NCBI GenBank assembly: GCA_030680405.1
Contig: JAUXVT010000049.1
Coordinates: 103,879 to 167,878 of the forward strand
DNA length: 64,000 nucleotides
Direction: 5' to 3'
From: Thiobacillus sp.
GTDB lineage: Bacteria > Pseudomonadota > Gammaproteobacteria > Burkholderiales > Thiobacillaceae
Made by a program: the position numbers and the translations under genes
The notes under the pieces: generated by a model
The model's database searches: none
What the model was told of the DNA's origin: nothing
The model's input: only the letters and a program-made list of their open reading frames with translations
Shown: in pieces, positions 10,322 to 24,906 of the stretch
How the letters are laid out: each line of letters opens with the position of its first letter
Numbering within the stretch: the first letter of the stretch is position 1

Positions 10322-12883
10322 ATGTCCAAACTCGTCATCGTCGAATCGCCGTCCAAATCCAAAACGCTGAAAAAATACCTCGGCGCCGACTACGAAATCC
10401 TCGCCAGCTACGGCCACGTACGCGACCTGGAACCGAAAACCGGTGCGGTCGATACCGAAAATTTCAGCATGAAATACCAGGTCATCGAGCGTAATGCCAA
10501 GCACGTCGAAGCCATCGTCAAGGCCGCCAAAAAGGCAGATGAAGTGCTGCTGGCAACCGACCCGGACCGCGAAGGCGAGGCCATTTCCTGGCACATCAGC
10601 GAAATCCTCAAGGAGCGCAAGGTCAAGACGCCGATGAAGCGGGTGGCCTTCTACGAAATCACCGAATCCGCCGTACAGGACGCGGTGCGCCACCCGCGCG
10701 AGATCGCGACCGACCTGGTTGACGCGCAACAGGCACGGCGCGCGCTGGATTATCTGGTGGGCTTCAACCTGTCGCCGCTGCTGTGGAAGAAAATCAGCCC
10801 CGGCCTGTCGGCGGGCCGCGTGCAGTCACCCGCGTTGCGGATGATCGTCGAGCGCGAGCTGGAGATCGAGGCCTTCGATGCGCGCGAATACTGGACGCTG
10901 CACCTCGACAGCCACAAGGGCACCCAGCCGTTCACCGCCAAACTCACCCACTTCAAGGGCGAAAAGCTCGACCAGTTCTCGGTCGAGCACGAGGCCCGCA
11001 GCAAGGAATGGCTGGCGATGCTGGAAGGGCGCGATGCCACGGTGATGCGCATCGAAAAGAAGCGCCGCGCGCGCCATCCCGGCGCTCCGTTCACCACCTC
11101 GACCCTGCAGCAGGCCGGCGTGCGCCAGCTCGGCATGACCACCGATCGCGTGATGCGCACTGCGCAGCAGCTGTACGAAGGCATCGATCTCGGCGAAGGC
11201 CCGGTTGGCCTCATCACCTACATGCGAACCGACTCGGTGAACCTGGCGCAGGAAGCGATCACCGACATCCGCAAGTATGTGGGCGCCAACTTCGACAAGG
11301 ATTTTCTGCCGCCCGCCGCGATTGCCTACAAGGCCAAGACCAAGAACGCGCAGGAAGCACACGAAGCCGTGCGTCCGACCTCGGTGACCCGCACACCCGA
11401 AGCGGTGAACCCGTTTCTTTCGCACGACCAGGCGAGGCTCTACGAACTGATCTGGAAGCGCACCGTCGCCTGCCAGATGACGGCGGCGCAGTTCGACACC
11501 GTCGCCGCCGACATCACGGTGGGCGAGGGCACCTTCCGCGCCACCGGGCAGACGCTGGCGTTTGCCGGGTTTCTGGCGGTGTATCAGGACGACGAGGACG
11601 AGGAAGAATCCAAGCTACCCGCGCTCGCCGAGGGCGAAACCCTGCCGGTCGACAAGCTCTACGGCGAGCAGCATTTCACCCAACCACCGCCGCGCTACAC
11701 CGAAGCCAGTCTGGTGAAGGCGCTGGAGGAATATGGCATCGGCCGCCCTTCCACCTATGCCAGCATCATTTCCACCCTGCAGGATCGCGAATACGTGGTG
11801 CTGGAGAAGAAGCGCTTTCAGCCGACCGACATCGGCCGCCTGGTCAACTGCTTTCTCACCCGGCATTTCAGCCACTACGTCGATTACGACTTCACCGCCA
11901 AGCTGGAAGACAAGCTCGACGATGTGTCGAACGGCAAGCGGGTATGGACGCGCCTGTTGGGCGAATTCTGGAGCGAATTCGACGGCGACCTGAAAGCCAA
12001 GCAGGACGTCGAGCGCGGCTGCCCGATTTCGGAGGCCTGCCCCAAGTGCGGCAAGCCGCTGTTCATGCAGGCGAGTAAGCGCGGTCTCTTCATCGGCTGT
12101 TCCGGCTACCCGGAATGCGATTACACGCGGCCGCTGCATGCGGCCACCGCAGAGGGCGACAACATCCTGGGCCAGGATCCGGCCTCGGGCCTTGACGTCA
12201 AATTGCTCTCCGGACGTTTCGGTCCCTATGTGCAGATCGGCGAGATGCCGGAGAACAAGAAGGCGCCGAAACCGCGCCGCGCTTCGTGGCCGAAGGAGAT
12301 TCCGCTGGAAAACGCGACCCTGGAACTGGCGCTTAAATTTCTCTCGCTGCCGCGCGAGGTCGGCCATCATCCGACCACCGGCCTGCCGATCGTTGCCAAC
12401 AACGGCCGCTTCGGGCCGTATCTGCTGCACGACGGCAAGTTCAAATCGATTCCCAAGTCCGACAGTGTGTACGAAATCGATCTGCCGCGTGCTCTCGAAG
12501 TGCTGGCGATGGAGCGCGAGCCGCGCGGTGCCGACTCGGCCGCCTCGCTGCTGAAAAACCTCGGCCCGCACCCGGAGGACGGAAAGGATATCACCGTGCG
12601 CAGCGGCCGCTACGGCCCCTATGTGAAGCACGGCAGCACCAACGCCACGCTGCCCAAGGACATCACGCCCGAAGCCATCACGCTGGATGAGGCGCTCGCG
12701 CTGATCTCCGCGCGCGTCGCCAAGGGACCCGCCAAAAAACCGGTGAAGATGGCCGCCGCCAAACCCGCGGCGGCGAAGAAACCGAAAGCCGCCAATACCG
12801 AACCGAAAAAACCCGCCAGCAAAAAAGCAGCGACCAAAAAAGCCACCGTTAAGAAACCCGCCAGCAAAAAAGCCTCCGCATGA
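10322..12883 (+). CDS. topA: DNA topoisomerase I
   Basis: MSKLVIVESPSKSKTLKKYLG, ATDPDREGEAISWH, TYMRTDSVNLAQEA; zinc finger CPKCGKPLF..GCSGYPECDYT; Lys/Ala-rich tail. Confidence 0.97.
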   Translation: MSKLVIVESPSKSKTLKKYLGADYEILASYGHVRDLEPKTGAVDTENFSMKYQVIERNAKHVEAIVKAAKKADEVLLATDPDREGEAISWHISEILKERKVKTPMKRVAFYEITESAVQDAVRHPREIATDLVDAQQARRALDYLVGFNLSPLLWKKISPGLSAGRVQSPALRMIVERELEIEAFDAREYWTLHLDSHKGTQPFTAKLTHFKGEKLDQFSVEHEARSKEWLAMLEGRDATVMRIEKKRRARHPGAPFTTSTLQQAGVRQLGMTTDRVMRTAQQLYEGIDLGEGPVGLITYMRTDSVNLAQEAITDIRKYVGANFDKDFLPPAAIAYKAKTKNAQEAHEAVRPTSVTRTPEAVNPFLSHDQARLYELIWKRTVACQMTAAQFDTVAADITVGEGTFRATGQTLAFAGFLAVYQDDEDEEESKLPALAEGETLPVDKLYGEQHFTQPPPRYTEASLVKALEEYGIGRPSTYASIISTLQDREYVVLEKKRFQPTDIGRLVNCFLTRHFSHYVDYDFTAKLEDKLDDVSNGKRVWTRLLGEFWSEFDGDLKAKQDVERGCPISEACPKCGKPLFMQASKRGLFIGCSGYPECDYTRPLHAATAEGDNILGQDPASGLDVKLLSGRFGPYVQIGEMPENKKAPKPRRASWPKEIPLENATLELALKFLSLPREVGHHPTTGLPIVANNGRFGPYLLHDGKFKSIPKSDSVYEIDLPRALEVLAMEREPRGADSAASLLKNLGPHPEDGKDITVRSGRYGPYVKHGSTNATLPKDITPEAITLDEALALISARVAKGPAKKPVKMAAAKPAAAKKPKAANTEPKKPASKKAATKKATVKKPASKKASA

Positions 12884-13278
12884 GCTCGCAACCCAGCCTG
12901 CTCATGGTCAGCGCCTTCATCGGCACAGCAGGCTACAAAAAGCTGTATCAGGAACTGGGATACTCGGTCGTCACCGAATGGTCGGAGCGCAAGGCCATCA
13001 GCCTGGTGCGAAAAAAACCGCCCGCCGTCATCGTGGCAGACTTTTACCACCAGACGGATTTTCGCGACCGCCTGTCCAACCTCGAGTCCCTCCTGGCCGC
13101 GGTGCAAGGCGCGCCCAACACCCGCATTCTGGTTTTTTACGAAGCAGCCCACCAGGACGTGCTCGACAAGGTCAGCGCCCGCCTGCGTATCGACGCCGCC
13201 TTCACCCTGCCGGTCCAGGAAAACCGGTTACGCGCCATGCTGCAGACCTGGCTAGAACATACGCCTGTATCGATTTGA
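12880..13278 (+). CDS. Hypothetical protein, start overlaps topA stop (ATGA)
   Basis: 132-aa ORF with translational-coupling overlap; weakly receiver-like. Confidence 0.6.
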   Translation: MSSQPSLLMVSAFIGTAGYKKLYQELGYSVVTEWSERKAISLVRKKPPAVIVADFYHQTDFRDRLSNLESLLAAVQGAPNTRILVFYEAAHQDVLDKVSARLRIDAAFTLPVQENRLRAMLQTWLEHTPVSI

Positions 13279-13421
13279 ATCGTAATTAAGTTTTTTCCAG
13301 CTAGCCGTTAACTGTAGTCTCTCACCACGTTGTTCAGTATAAAGCCGAGCCGGGTAGCTGGTGGTTCATTACCGGTAGCTGAATGAGGGCGGGGGGAATT
13401 GTAATGCTGAATCCAGAACGG

Positions 13422-13475
13422 CAACTCAGCCGTTGATGAAGCGTTCCGCCTTGCCGTTGGTGCGCGGCGTACAGG
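13422..13475 (-). mobile_element. Remnant of an IS481-type DDE transposase C-terminus
   Basis: Reverse strand reads HPCTPRTNGKAERFING*, matching the conserved integrase-core signature YTPRTNGKAERFI. Confidence 0.6.
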
Positions 13476-13802
13476 GGTGGGTGGAAGAGGAATACGAAAC
13501 GGCCTACATTCCCGGTGCCCTTTCAGTAACGTACAAGGAGGGCAGTGCCAAGGAAGTCGGGTTCGATCCGGCAGACGACCAGCTCGCGCTGAACAATCTG
13601 CCCAAGGACAAAAACACGCCGTTCATGATGTATTGCGATGGAACCCTCTGGTGGAGGAGCTACAAATCCGCCGTCATGGCGATTCAGGCCGGCTGGAAGA
13701 ATGTCCACTGGTTCCGCGGTGGCTTCCGGGAATGGAAAGAGGCGGGCTTGCCCGTTGAAGCAAAGAAAAACCAGCTTATCCTGGATGTGCAAAAAGCCCG
13801 GC
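13473..13802 (+). pseudogene. Rhodanese-like domain, 5'-truncated and lacking its own stop
   Basis: EEYETAYIPGAL...FMMYCDGTLWWRSYKSAVMAIQAGWKNVHWFRGGFREWKEAGLPVE; frame runs through the terminator hairpin into gyrB antisense. Confidence 0.65.
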
Positions 13803-13818
13803 ATTGCCGGGCTTTTTT
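13791..13818. terminator. Bidirectional rho-independent terminator downstream of gyrB
   Basis: AAAAAGCCCGGCATTGCCGGGCTTTTTT. Confidence 0.85.
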
Positions 13819-13848
13819 GTGGATGATCAAGCGGGTAAACGCCCGGAT

Positions 13849-17471
<3,623 letters not shown>

Positions 17472-17650
17472 TTATATATTCCTGAGAATCATAATAAAGG
17501 CGACCTAAAACCGGGGATAAGTTGAATTTATCAATTAAAACAAAAGCTTGTTATTATTTTTTGGGTGGGGGTAAAACCTTGGCAACGTGGGATGGATGGG
17601 GATGAATTTCCCCCAAACTACGCACGACTCGCTTTATCCACATTTCATCC
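17472..17650. promoter_or_regulatory. dnaA-dnaN intergenic region: AT-rich tract plus DnaA box, oriC candidate
   Basis: TTATCCACA at 17634-17642, TTATCCCCG-like box at about 17512-17520 (reverse), AT-rich GAATTTATCAATTAAAACAAAAGCTTGTTATTATTTTTT. Confidence 0.5.
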
Positions 17651-18988
17651 TCAGCCAGTCAGGCTTTGTAATAACATCAGATAGTCGCGTCCGATGTCGG
17701 CTTGGGTTTCGCGCAGCTCGGCCACCTTGCGGCAGGCGTGAATGACCGTGGTGTGGTCGCGCCCGCCGAACGATTCGCCGATCTCCGGCAGGCTCTGGTT
17801 GGTGAGTTCCTTCGCCAGCGCCATTGCAATCTGGCGCGGACGCGCCAGATTGCGCGTGCGTTTTTTGGAAAACATGTCGGCAACCTTGATCTTGTAAAAG
17901 TCGGCGACGGTTTTCTGGATGTTCTCGATCGAGACGATACGCGAGGTCGATGCGATGAGATCGCGCAGGGCTTCCTTCACCAGTTCCAGCGTGATAGGTT
18001 TTTCATGGAAGCGCGAAAACGCGATCACCCGTTTCAGGGCGCCTTCCAGTTCGCGCACGTTGGAACGCACCTGCTTGGCAATAAAGAAGGCGACGTTCTC
18101 GTCGAGCTTGATATTTTCCGCCTGTGCCTTGGCCAGCAGGATGGCTACCCGCATTTCCAGTTCCGGCGGCTCGACGGCTACCGTCAATCCCCAAGCAAAG
18201 CGCGATTTCAGGCGGTCGTCGAGCCCGCTGATTTCCTTGGGGAAGGTGTCGCAGGTGATGACGATCTGTTTCTTGTTCTCGATCAGCGAGTTGAAGACGT
18301 AGAAAAACTCTTCCTGGGTGCGGTCTTTCTTGGCCAGGAACTGAATATCGTCGATCAACAATAAATCCAGCGACATGTAGCGTCGCTTCAGGTCATCGAA
18401 CTGTTTGTTCAGGTAAGCCTTGACCACATCATCCACATAATCGTTGGCATGGATATAGCTGATGCGCGCGTCGGGGTTGGCCTGGCGCACGGTGTTGCCA
18501 ATGGCTTGCAACAGGTGGGTTTTACCCAGTCCCACGCCGCCATATACAAACAACGGGTTGTAGGCCACGCCGGGGTTGTTGGCAATTTGCAGCGCGGCGG
18601 CGCGCGCCAGCTGGTTGGCGCGACCGGAGACGAAGTTATCAAAATTGAAACCGGGATTGATGCGCAGGCCAACCTGGGCAGGCGCAGCGGCACGAGCAGG
18701 AGCGGCATACGCTGCGGCGGCCGGGGCAGCGGGCGGCCGCGGGGCGCTGGGTTTTTTGCCCAGTGCATAGGTGATGGAGACCGGGTGCGTGTAAAACTCC
18801 TGGGCCCAGCCATCGATGTGTTCGGCGAATTTTTCACGCACCCAGTCCATCACGAAATGATTGGGCGCCAGAATGCGCACGTCGCCGCCCGCATCGTCAA
18901 ACACCAGGGGCTTGATCCATGTGCTGAATTGCTGCTGGGTCAGATTGGCGCGGAAGCGCTCTTGGCAAAGGTCCCAGAAGGAATCCAT
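17651..18988 (-). CDS. dnaA: Chromosomal replication initiator DnaA
   Basis: [67 protein letters not shown] extends upstream to 19033. Confidence 0.97.
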   Translation of the reverse strand: MDSFWDLCQERFRANLTQQQFSTWIKPLVFDDAGGDVRILAPNHFVMDWVREKFAEHIDGWAQEFYTHPVSITYALGKKPSAPRPPAAPAAAAYAAPARAAAPAQVGLRINPGFNFDNFVSGRANQLARAAALQIANNPGVAYNPLFVYGGVGLGKTHLLQAIGNTVRQANPDARISYIHANDYVDDVVKAYLNKQFDDLKRRYMSLDLLLIDDIQFLAKKDRTQEEFFYVFNSLIENKKQIVITCDTFPKEISGLDDRLKSRFAWGLTVAVEPPELEMRVAILLAKAQAENIKLDENVAFFIAKQVRSNVRELEGALKRVIAFSRFHEKPITLELVKEALRDLIASTSRIVSIENIQKTVADFYKIKVADMFSKKRTRNLARPRQIAMALAKELTNQSLPEIGESFGGRDHTTVIHACRKVAELRETQADIGRDYLMLLQSLTG

Positions 18989-19055
18989 AGTTAGAAGGTG
19001 GGAAGCGGAAAGCTGCATGGGATTCGAATGCAAATCTTACTCCCCTTCGACGAGG

Positions 19056-19064
19056 TTATCCACA
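19056..19064 (+). promoter_or_regulatory. DnaA box in dnaA-rpmH intergenic region
   Basis: TTATCCACA, perfect consensus. Confidence 0.65.
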
Positions 19065-19105
19065 GGCACGAAAGGCTGGGTACAGCGTAGTGTGCCAACA
19101 CAAAC

Positions 19106-19135
19106 TTGACATCCTCCCAGCGAGGCGAGTTTAAT
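19106..19135 (+). promoter_or_regulatory. Sigma-70-type promoter for rpmH
   Basis: TTGACA-18 bp-TTTAAT. Confidence 0.55.
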
Positions 19136-19217
19136 ACGCGGTTTTTCAACAGATTTTTTGTGTTCGGTCGTCCTGCTCTGGCGGGATCGGGCCAACGCCA
19201 GCCAGAGAGGATATGTC

Positions 19218-19352
19218 ATGAAACGTACTTATCAGCCATCTACCGTCCGTCGCAAGCGCACCCACGGTTTCCGCGCTCGCATGAAAACCAAGTCTGGTCG
19301 TGCCGTGATCAACGCACGCCGCGCCAAGGGCCGTACCCGTCTGGCTGTCTAA
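19218..19352 (+). CDS. rpmH: 50S ribosomal protein L34
   Basis: [44 protein letters not shown]. Confidence 0.99.
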   Translation: MKRTYQPSTVRRKRTHGFRARMKTKSGRAVINARRAKGRTRLAV

Positions 19353-19390
19353 TCGATACCCTTCCCAACAAAGCGGGTGGTGCGCGCATC

Positions 19391-19768
19391 ATGGATGCGC
19401 GTTTGGTCAACAAGGCCGATTTCGATCAGGTGTTTGCCGATAACCAGCGCGCCCGAACGGATTATGTGATGGTGATGGCACGCCCCAACCAGATGGGGTA
19501 CCCGCGGTTGGGGATGGTGATTGCCAAACGCCTGCTTGCGCGTGCGGTGGACCGCAACCGCGTCAAGCGATGCGTGCGCGAAAGCTTCCGGCAGGTTTTG
19601 CCGGAGCTTCCCGCATGTGACTTCGTCGTTCGCCTGATTGCCAAGCCGGTTGCCGGCGAAGAGGCACGCGATTTGTCACGCACGTTTAAACGTGCTGGCC
19701 ATCGGGCCATGGCAAAATGGCCAACCGCTCCGGCAGGTGAAGCTGCACCGGAATTCTCTCCCAACTAA
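19391..19768 (+). CDS. rnpA: Ribonuclease P protein component
   Basis: LGMVIAKRLLARAVDRNRVKRCVRESFR. Confidence 0.95.
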   Translation: MDARLVNKADFDQVFADNQRARTDYVMVMARPNQMGYPRLGMVIAKRLLARAVDRNRVKRCVRESFRQVLPELPACDFVVRLIAKPVAGEEARDLSRTFKRAGHRAMAKWPTAPAGEAAPEFSPN

Positions 19769-19782
19769 ACGCGTCTTGTCTC

Positions 19783-21423
19783 ATGGATAACCAGCGGCTG
19801 ATCCTTTTTATCGTTTTTTCCTTCTCGCTGCTTTTGTTATGGGAAGCCTGGCAGGACAAAAGCGCGCCGGCGCCTACTGCCCCTTCCGCGACAAGCGCCC
19901 CGGCCACAAGCGCCCCGACCCCCAGCCAGGCGCTCAACACGCCCGCAGCCGCGCCGGCGCAAAAAACCGGTGTTGCCAAAGGCGTGCGCGCAGTGGTGGA
20001 AACCGACGTGTTGCGCGCCACCATCGATGCCAACGGCGGCGACCTGCGTGAGTTGCAATTGCTGTCTTATCGCGAAACGGAAGACAAGAACCAGATTTTC
20101 ACCCTGTTCGAAGACGATCAGACGCGGCCTTATCTGGCGCAAAGTGGCCTGGTTGGCGAAGGCCTGCCGACGCATCGCAGCGTGTTTCAGCTCAACCCCG
20201 GCACCTATCGCCTGGCCGGCGGTGCCGCACAGTTGGAGGTTCCGCTGGTATGGAACGATCCCGCCACCGGCGTGCGCGTTGAAAAAACCTATATTTTCAA
20301 GCGTGGCAGCTATCAGATCGTCGTCAGAACCCGCGTCATCAATGGTGGAACCCAGCCCATCGATCTGACCCCGTACTACCAGTTCACTCGCCACGGCGAA
20401 GCGCCGCGCGGATCGTCTTTTTTCCTGTACACCTACACCGGCCCGGCGTTTTATACCGACGCCAAGAAATTCCAGAAGGTCAAGTTCAAGGACATTCAGG
20501 AAGGCAAGACCGACTTCGAGAAAACCGCCGATAACGGTTGGGTCGGGATGGTGCAGCACCACTTCGTGTCGGCCTGGCTGCCCGAAGGTAGCGCCAAGCG
20601 AGAGTTTTACACTCGCGCATTAGGCGACGGCCAGTATTCAGCCGGGCTGATTCTGGCCGAAGGCACGCTCGCGCCTGGCCAGCAAAAAGCGTTTACCGTA
20701 CCGCTTTATGCCGGGCCGCAAACCCAGACCATGCTGGAAAAAACCGCGCCAGGGCTCGACCTGGTGCGTGACTACGGCTGGCTCACGCCGCTGGCTTACC
20801 CGATTTACTGGTCGCTGGAAAAAATCGAGCGCCTGGTCGGCAATTGGGGCTGGGCCATCATTATCCTGACCTTCCTCCTCAAGCTGGCACTGTATCCGTT
20901 GTCGGCAGCGGGCTACAAGTCGATGGCGAAGATGAAGAAGCTGACGCCGCGCCTGCAGAAGCTGAAAGAAACCTACGGCGACGACCGCGCCAAACTGCAT
21001 CAGGCGATGGCGGAGATGTACAAGACCGAGAAAATCAACCCGCTCGGCGGCTGCCTGCCCATCCTGATCCAGATTCCGGTGTTTATCGCGCTGTACTGGG
21101 TTTTGCTCGCGGCGGTGGAAATGCGCGGCGCACCCTGGCTGGGCTGGATTACCGACCTGACCGCGCCGGATCCGTGGTTCATTCTGCCGGTCATCATGGG
21201 CATCACCTCGATCCTGCAGGTGAAGCTCAATCCGCAGCCGATGGACCCAATGCAGGCCAAGATCATGATGATCATGCCGGTGGCGTTCACCGTCATGTTC
21301 GTGTTCTTCCCGGCCGGTCTGGTGCTGTATTGGGTCGTCAACAACATCCTGTCCATCGCGCAGCAGTGGGCGATCAACAAGCAGGTCCAGGGCGGTGGCA
21401 AACCCGCCGCCGGCAAGACCTGA
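19783..21423 (+). CDS. yidC: Membrane protein insertase YidC
   Basis: [78 protein letters not shown]. Confidence 0.97.
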   Translation: MDNQRLILFIVFSFSLLLLWEAWQDKSAPAPTAPSATSAPATSAPTPSQALNTPAAAPAQKTGVAKGVRAVVETDVLRATIDANGGDLRELQLLSYRETEDKNQIFTLFEDDQTRPYLAQSGLVGEGLPTHRSVFQLNPGTYRLAGGAAQLEVPLVWNDPATGVRVEKTYIFKRGSYQIVVRTRVINGGTQPIDLTPYYQFTRHGEAPRGSSFFLYTYTGPAFYTDAKKFQKVKFKDIQEGKTDFEKTADNGWVGMVQHHFVSAWLPEGSAKREFYTRALGDGQYSAGLILAEGTLAPGQQKAFTVPLYAGPQTQTMLEKTAPGLDLVRDYGWLTPLAYPIYWSLEKIERLVGNWGWAIIILTFLLKLALYPLSAAGYKSMAKMKKLTPRLQKLKETYGDDRAKLHQAMAEMYKTEKINPLGGCLPILIQIPVFIALYWVLLAAVEMRGAPWLGWITDLTAPDPWFILPVIMGITSILQVKLNPQPMDPMQAKIMMIMPVAFTVMFVFFPAGLVLYWVVNNILSIAQQWAINKQVQGGGKPAAGKT

Positions 21424-22735
21424 CCTGATTGCCGCCATCGCCACCGCGCCCGGTCGCGGTGGGGTGGGGGTGGTGCGGGTATCGGGAGCGGAGATTGCTC
21501 CGCTTGCTGTAGCGATCCTCGGACGCGTACCCGAGCCGCGTCACGCCACCTTTGCCCGTTTTCTTGATGGCGAGGGCGGGATGCTCGACGAGGGCATCGC
21601 GCTGTATTTTTCCGCGCCGCACTCATTCACCGGTGAACACGTGCTGGAGCTGCAAGGACACGGCGGGCCGGTGGTGTTGAATCTGATCCTGCAACGCTGT
21701 CTCGAACTCGGTGCGCGTCTGGCCGAGCCTGGCGAATTCACCCGGCGCGCCTACCTCAATGGCAAGCTCGATCTGGCGCAGGCCGAGGCGGTTGCCGATC
21801 TGATCAACGCTGCGTCCAGTGAGGCAGTGCGCTCGGCGGTGCGCTCGCTGTCTGGCGCATTTTCGGTGCGGATTGCCGAGCTGGTCGAGGCGCTGACCCG
21901 CCTGCGCATGCTGGTCGAAGCCACGCTGGACTTTCCCGAAGAAGAAATCGATTTTTTGCGCGACGCCGATGCGTTTGGCCGGCTGGATGTCATTGACGCC
22001 AGCCTGCAGGCGGTACGTTCTCAGGCCAGGCAGGGCGCGTTGCTGCGTGAAGGCCTGACAGTGGTGCTGATCGGCCAGCCGAATGTCGGCAAGTCGAGCC
22101 TGCTCAACCAGCTGGCCGGATTCGAGGCGGCGATCGTCACCGAGATCGCCGGCACCACGCGCGACACGGTGCGCGAGGCGATCCAGATTCAGGGCGTGCA
22201 GCTGCATATCATCGATACCGCGGGTTTGCGCGAAACCGAGGACGCGGTGGAACAGCTCGGCATCGCCCGCACCTGGGCGGCGGTGGAAAAAGCCGACGTG
22301 GCGCTGCTGCTGGTGGACGCCGCGCACGGCCTGAGCGGGCAGGAAGCGGCCATTCTGCAACGCCTGCCTGCCGTGGCGCGGCTGACCATTCACAACAAGA
22401 TTGACGTCACCTGCGAGGCACCGCGCGCGATGGACGATGAAATCTGGCTGTCCGCCAAGACCGGCATCGGGGTCGAGCTGCTGCGTGAAAAATTGCTGGA
22501 ATTGGCCGGCTGGCAGGCAGCGGGCGAGGGCGCATTCATGGCGCGCGCGCGCCATCTGGATGCGCTAGGTCGTGCCGCCAGCCACCTGGCCGCCGCGCGC
22601 GAGTCGACCGCGCAACTCGAACTGTTTGCCGAGGAACTGCGGCTGGCGCAGGTCGCCCTGTCGGAAATCACCGGCGAATTCACCGCCGACGATTTACTGG
22701 GCGAAATCTTCAGCAAGTTCTGCATCGGCAAGTAA
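21395..22735 (+). CDS. mnmE: tRNA modification GTPase MnmE
   Basis: [37 protein letters not shown]-terminal FCIGK. Confidence 0.97.
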   Translation: MANPPPARPDLIAAIATAPGRGGVGVVRVSGAEIAPLAVAILGRVPEPRHATFARFLDGEGGMLDEGIALYFSAPHSFTGEHVLELQGHGGPVVLNLILQRCLELGARLAEPGEFTRRAYLNGKLDLAQAEAVADLINAASSEAVRSAVRSLSGAFSVRIAELVEALTRLRMLVEATLDFPEEEIDFLRDADAFGRLDVIDASLQAVRSQARQGALLREGLTVVLIGQPNVGKSSLLNQLAGFEAAIVTEIAGTTRDTVREAIQIQGVQLHIIDTAGLRETEDAVEQLGIARTWAAVEKADVALLLVDAAHGLSGQEAAILQRLPAVARLTIHNKIDVTCEAPRAMDDEIWLSAKTGIGVELLREKLLELAGWQAAGEGAFMARARHLDALGRAASHLAAARESTAQLELFAEELRLAQVALSEITGEFTADDLLGEIFSKFCIGK

Positions 22736-22812
22736 GCGACACCCCAAGACTTTTACCCGAGCGCGCCTGCGCTTATGCTTGAAACGTGTTCCCTCCCTCA
22801 GGATTGTCTGTC

Positions 22813-24579
22813 ATGCTGACTTGGCGCGGTATAGCCGACGAACTCAAGATCCATCGCGCGCGGTTGCTGCAGGCCAACCTCATTACGTTGCTGGCGGTGA
22901 CGGCCGCGGTGCCGGTGCCGCTGCTGCTGCCGCTGATGGTCGACGAGGTGCTGCTGCATCATCCGGGCAAAATGGTCGCTGCCATCGGCGCGTGGTTTCC
23001 GGCGGCGTGGCACGGCCCGGTGCTGTTCATCTGCGCGGCGCTACTGCTGACGGTTGCCCTGCGGCTGACGGCCATCCTGCTCAACGTGTGGCAGGGACGG
23101 AGCTTCTCGCTGCTGGCCAAAGAGGTGGTGTACCGCATCCGCGTGCGCATGCTTTCGCGCCTATCGCGGATCGCGCTGTCGCAGTTCGAGACCGTGGGCG
23201 CAGGGCGGGTGACCTCGCATTTCGTGACTGACCTCAACGCCATCGACAGCTTTCTCGGTGCGTCGATGTCGGGCTTGGTCGTGTCGGTTCTGACGCTGGT
23301 CGGCGTCGCCGCGGTGCTGTTCTGGATGCACTGGCAGCTGGCACTGTTCATCCTGCTGCTGAACCCCATCGTGATCCTGTTTTCGACCCGGCTCGGCAAG
23401 CGGGTCAAGGATCTGAAAAAGTTCGAGAACCGCGCCTTCGAGGTGTTTCAGGACGCGCTCGCCGAAACGCTCGATGCCCTGACCCAGATCCGCGCGATGA
23501 ACCGCGAGAAGCACTACCTGGCGCGGGTGACCGAGAAGGCCGCCGACATCCGCCAGCATGCGGCAGCGTTTACCTGGAAATCGGACGCGATGAGCCGGTT
23601 TTCCTTCTTCGTGTTTCTCGCCGGTTTCGACGCCTTCCGCGCCGGCGCAATGCTGATGGTGGTGTTTTCCGACCTCTCCATCGGCGAAATGTTGGCGGTG
23701 TTTGGTTACCTGTGGTTCATGATGACGCCGGTGCAGGAACTGGTGAACATGCAGTATTCCTGGTACGCCGCCAACGCCGCGCTGGGGCGGATCAATGCCT
23801 TGCTCGGCCTGCACAGCGAGCCGCAGCATCCGGCGCTGCGCGACCCCTTCGCCGGGCAGCCCACCGTCGGCATTGCGCTCGACCACGTGAGCTTTGCCTA
23901 CGACGAGGGCGAGACGGTGTTGGACGACGTCAGCCTTACGGTGGCGGCGGGCGAAAAGGTGGCGCTGGTGGGCGCCTCGGGCGGCGGCAAGTCGACGCTG
24001 GTGCAAGCCTTGCTGGGGCTGTATCCGGTGAAGTCCGGGCTGATTTTTTATGGTGACGCGCCGGTGACCGAGATTGGCTGGGAAACGGTGCGCGAACACG
24101 TCGGCGTGGTGCTGCAACACCCGGTGCTGTTCAACGACAGCGTGCGCGCCAACTTGACGTTGGGGCGCGAGGCCGACGACGCCACGCTGTGGCAAGCGCT
24201 GGAAATCGCCCAGTTGAAAGACATCATCGCCGCGCTGCCGCACGGGCTGGATACGGCGGTGGGGCGGCAGGGCGTGCGGCTGTCCGGCGGGCAGCGGCAA
24301 CGGCTGGCGATCGCGCGCATGATTGTCGCCAACCCCAAAATCGTCATCCTCGACGAGGCTACCTCGGCGCTCGACACCGACACCGAACGGCGCCTGCATC
24401 AGGCCTTGAGCGGGTTTCTGGCCGGGCGCACTACGCTCATCATCGCCCACCGCCTGTCGGCGGTGAAACAGGCCGACCGCATTCTGGTGTTCGAGAGCGG
24501 CCGGGTGGTGGAAGAGGGCGGGCACGATGAGCTGATCGACCGCGGCGGGCTGTATCACAAGCTGTATCACCCCGCCTGA
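22813..24579 (+). CDS. ABC transporter, fused permease/ATPase (exporter type)
   Basis: GASGGGKSTLVQALLGL, LSGGQRQRLAIARMIVANPKIVILDEATSALD; start uncertain (ORF from 22786). Confidence 0.9.
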   Translation: MLTWRGIADELKIHRARLLQANLITLLAVTAAVPVPLLLPLMVDEVLLHHPGKMVAAIGAWFPAAWHGPVLFICAALLLTVALRLTAILLNVWQGRSFSLLAKEVVYRIRVRMLSRLSRIALSQFETVGAGRVTSHFVTDLNAIDSFLGASMSGLVVSVLTLVGVAAVLFWMHWQLALFILLLNPIVILFSTRLGKRVKDLKKFENRAFEVFQDALAETLDALTQIRAMNREKHYLARVTEKAADIRQHAAAFTWKSDAMSRFSFFVFLAGFDAFRAGAMLMVVFSDLSIGEMLAVFGYLWFMMTPVQELVNMQYSWYAANAALGRINALLGLHSEPQHPALRDPFAGQPTVGIALDHVSFAYDEGETVLDDVSLTVAAGEKVALVGASGGGKSTLVQALLGLYPVKSGLIFYGDAPVTEIGWETVREHVGVVLQHPVLFNDSVRANLTLGREADDATLWQALEIAQLKDIIAALPHGLDTAVGRQGVRLSGGQRQRLAIARMIVANPKIVILDEATSALDTDTERRLHQALSGFLAGRTTLIIAHRLSAVKQADRILVFESGRVVEEGGHDELIDRGGLYHKLYHPA

Positions 24580-24906
24580 GATCATTTCAAACCGAGCCCC
24601 TCTATTACAGCGTTTTCTGATATACTTCTTCGAGTTGTGCATACAGCAGTGGGCAGGTCAGGCTTGTGCCGCCGTGCCTCGGGACTGTTCTCACAGCCCC
24701 ATCGTCTTCGACCTCTCTATTGTGCCGCCGGTTATTTTTCGCAACCGGCAGTGACAAGTCTTGTGGTTGGCGCCGATGTGATCGACGCGACCCGTTGGGC
24801 GTTTTTCAAACGCCGCTTATTTCCGGTTCGTATTTTATGACCTGTCTGGTTTTGAACCGGGCGCAGGTCTGTTTTGCGCGTTTGAGCGCACTAAAAAGGT
24901 ATTGTC

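Noticed and set aside
12720-12880. Lys/Ala repeat tail of topA considered as a separate gene or mobile repeat
   Set aside because: Basic C-terminal tails are common in bacterial TopA; in frame and continuous with the gene.
23161-24642. 493-aa minus-strand ORF
   Set aside because: Antisense to the ABC transporter; low-complexity His/Gln/Arg-rich translation typical of GC3-driven shadow ORFs.
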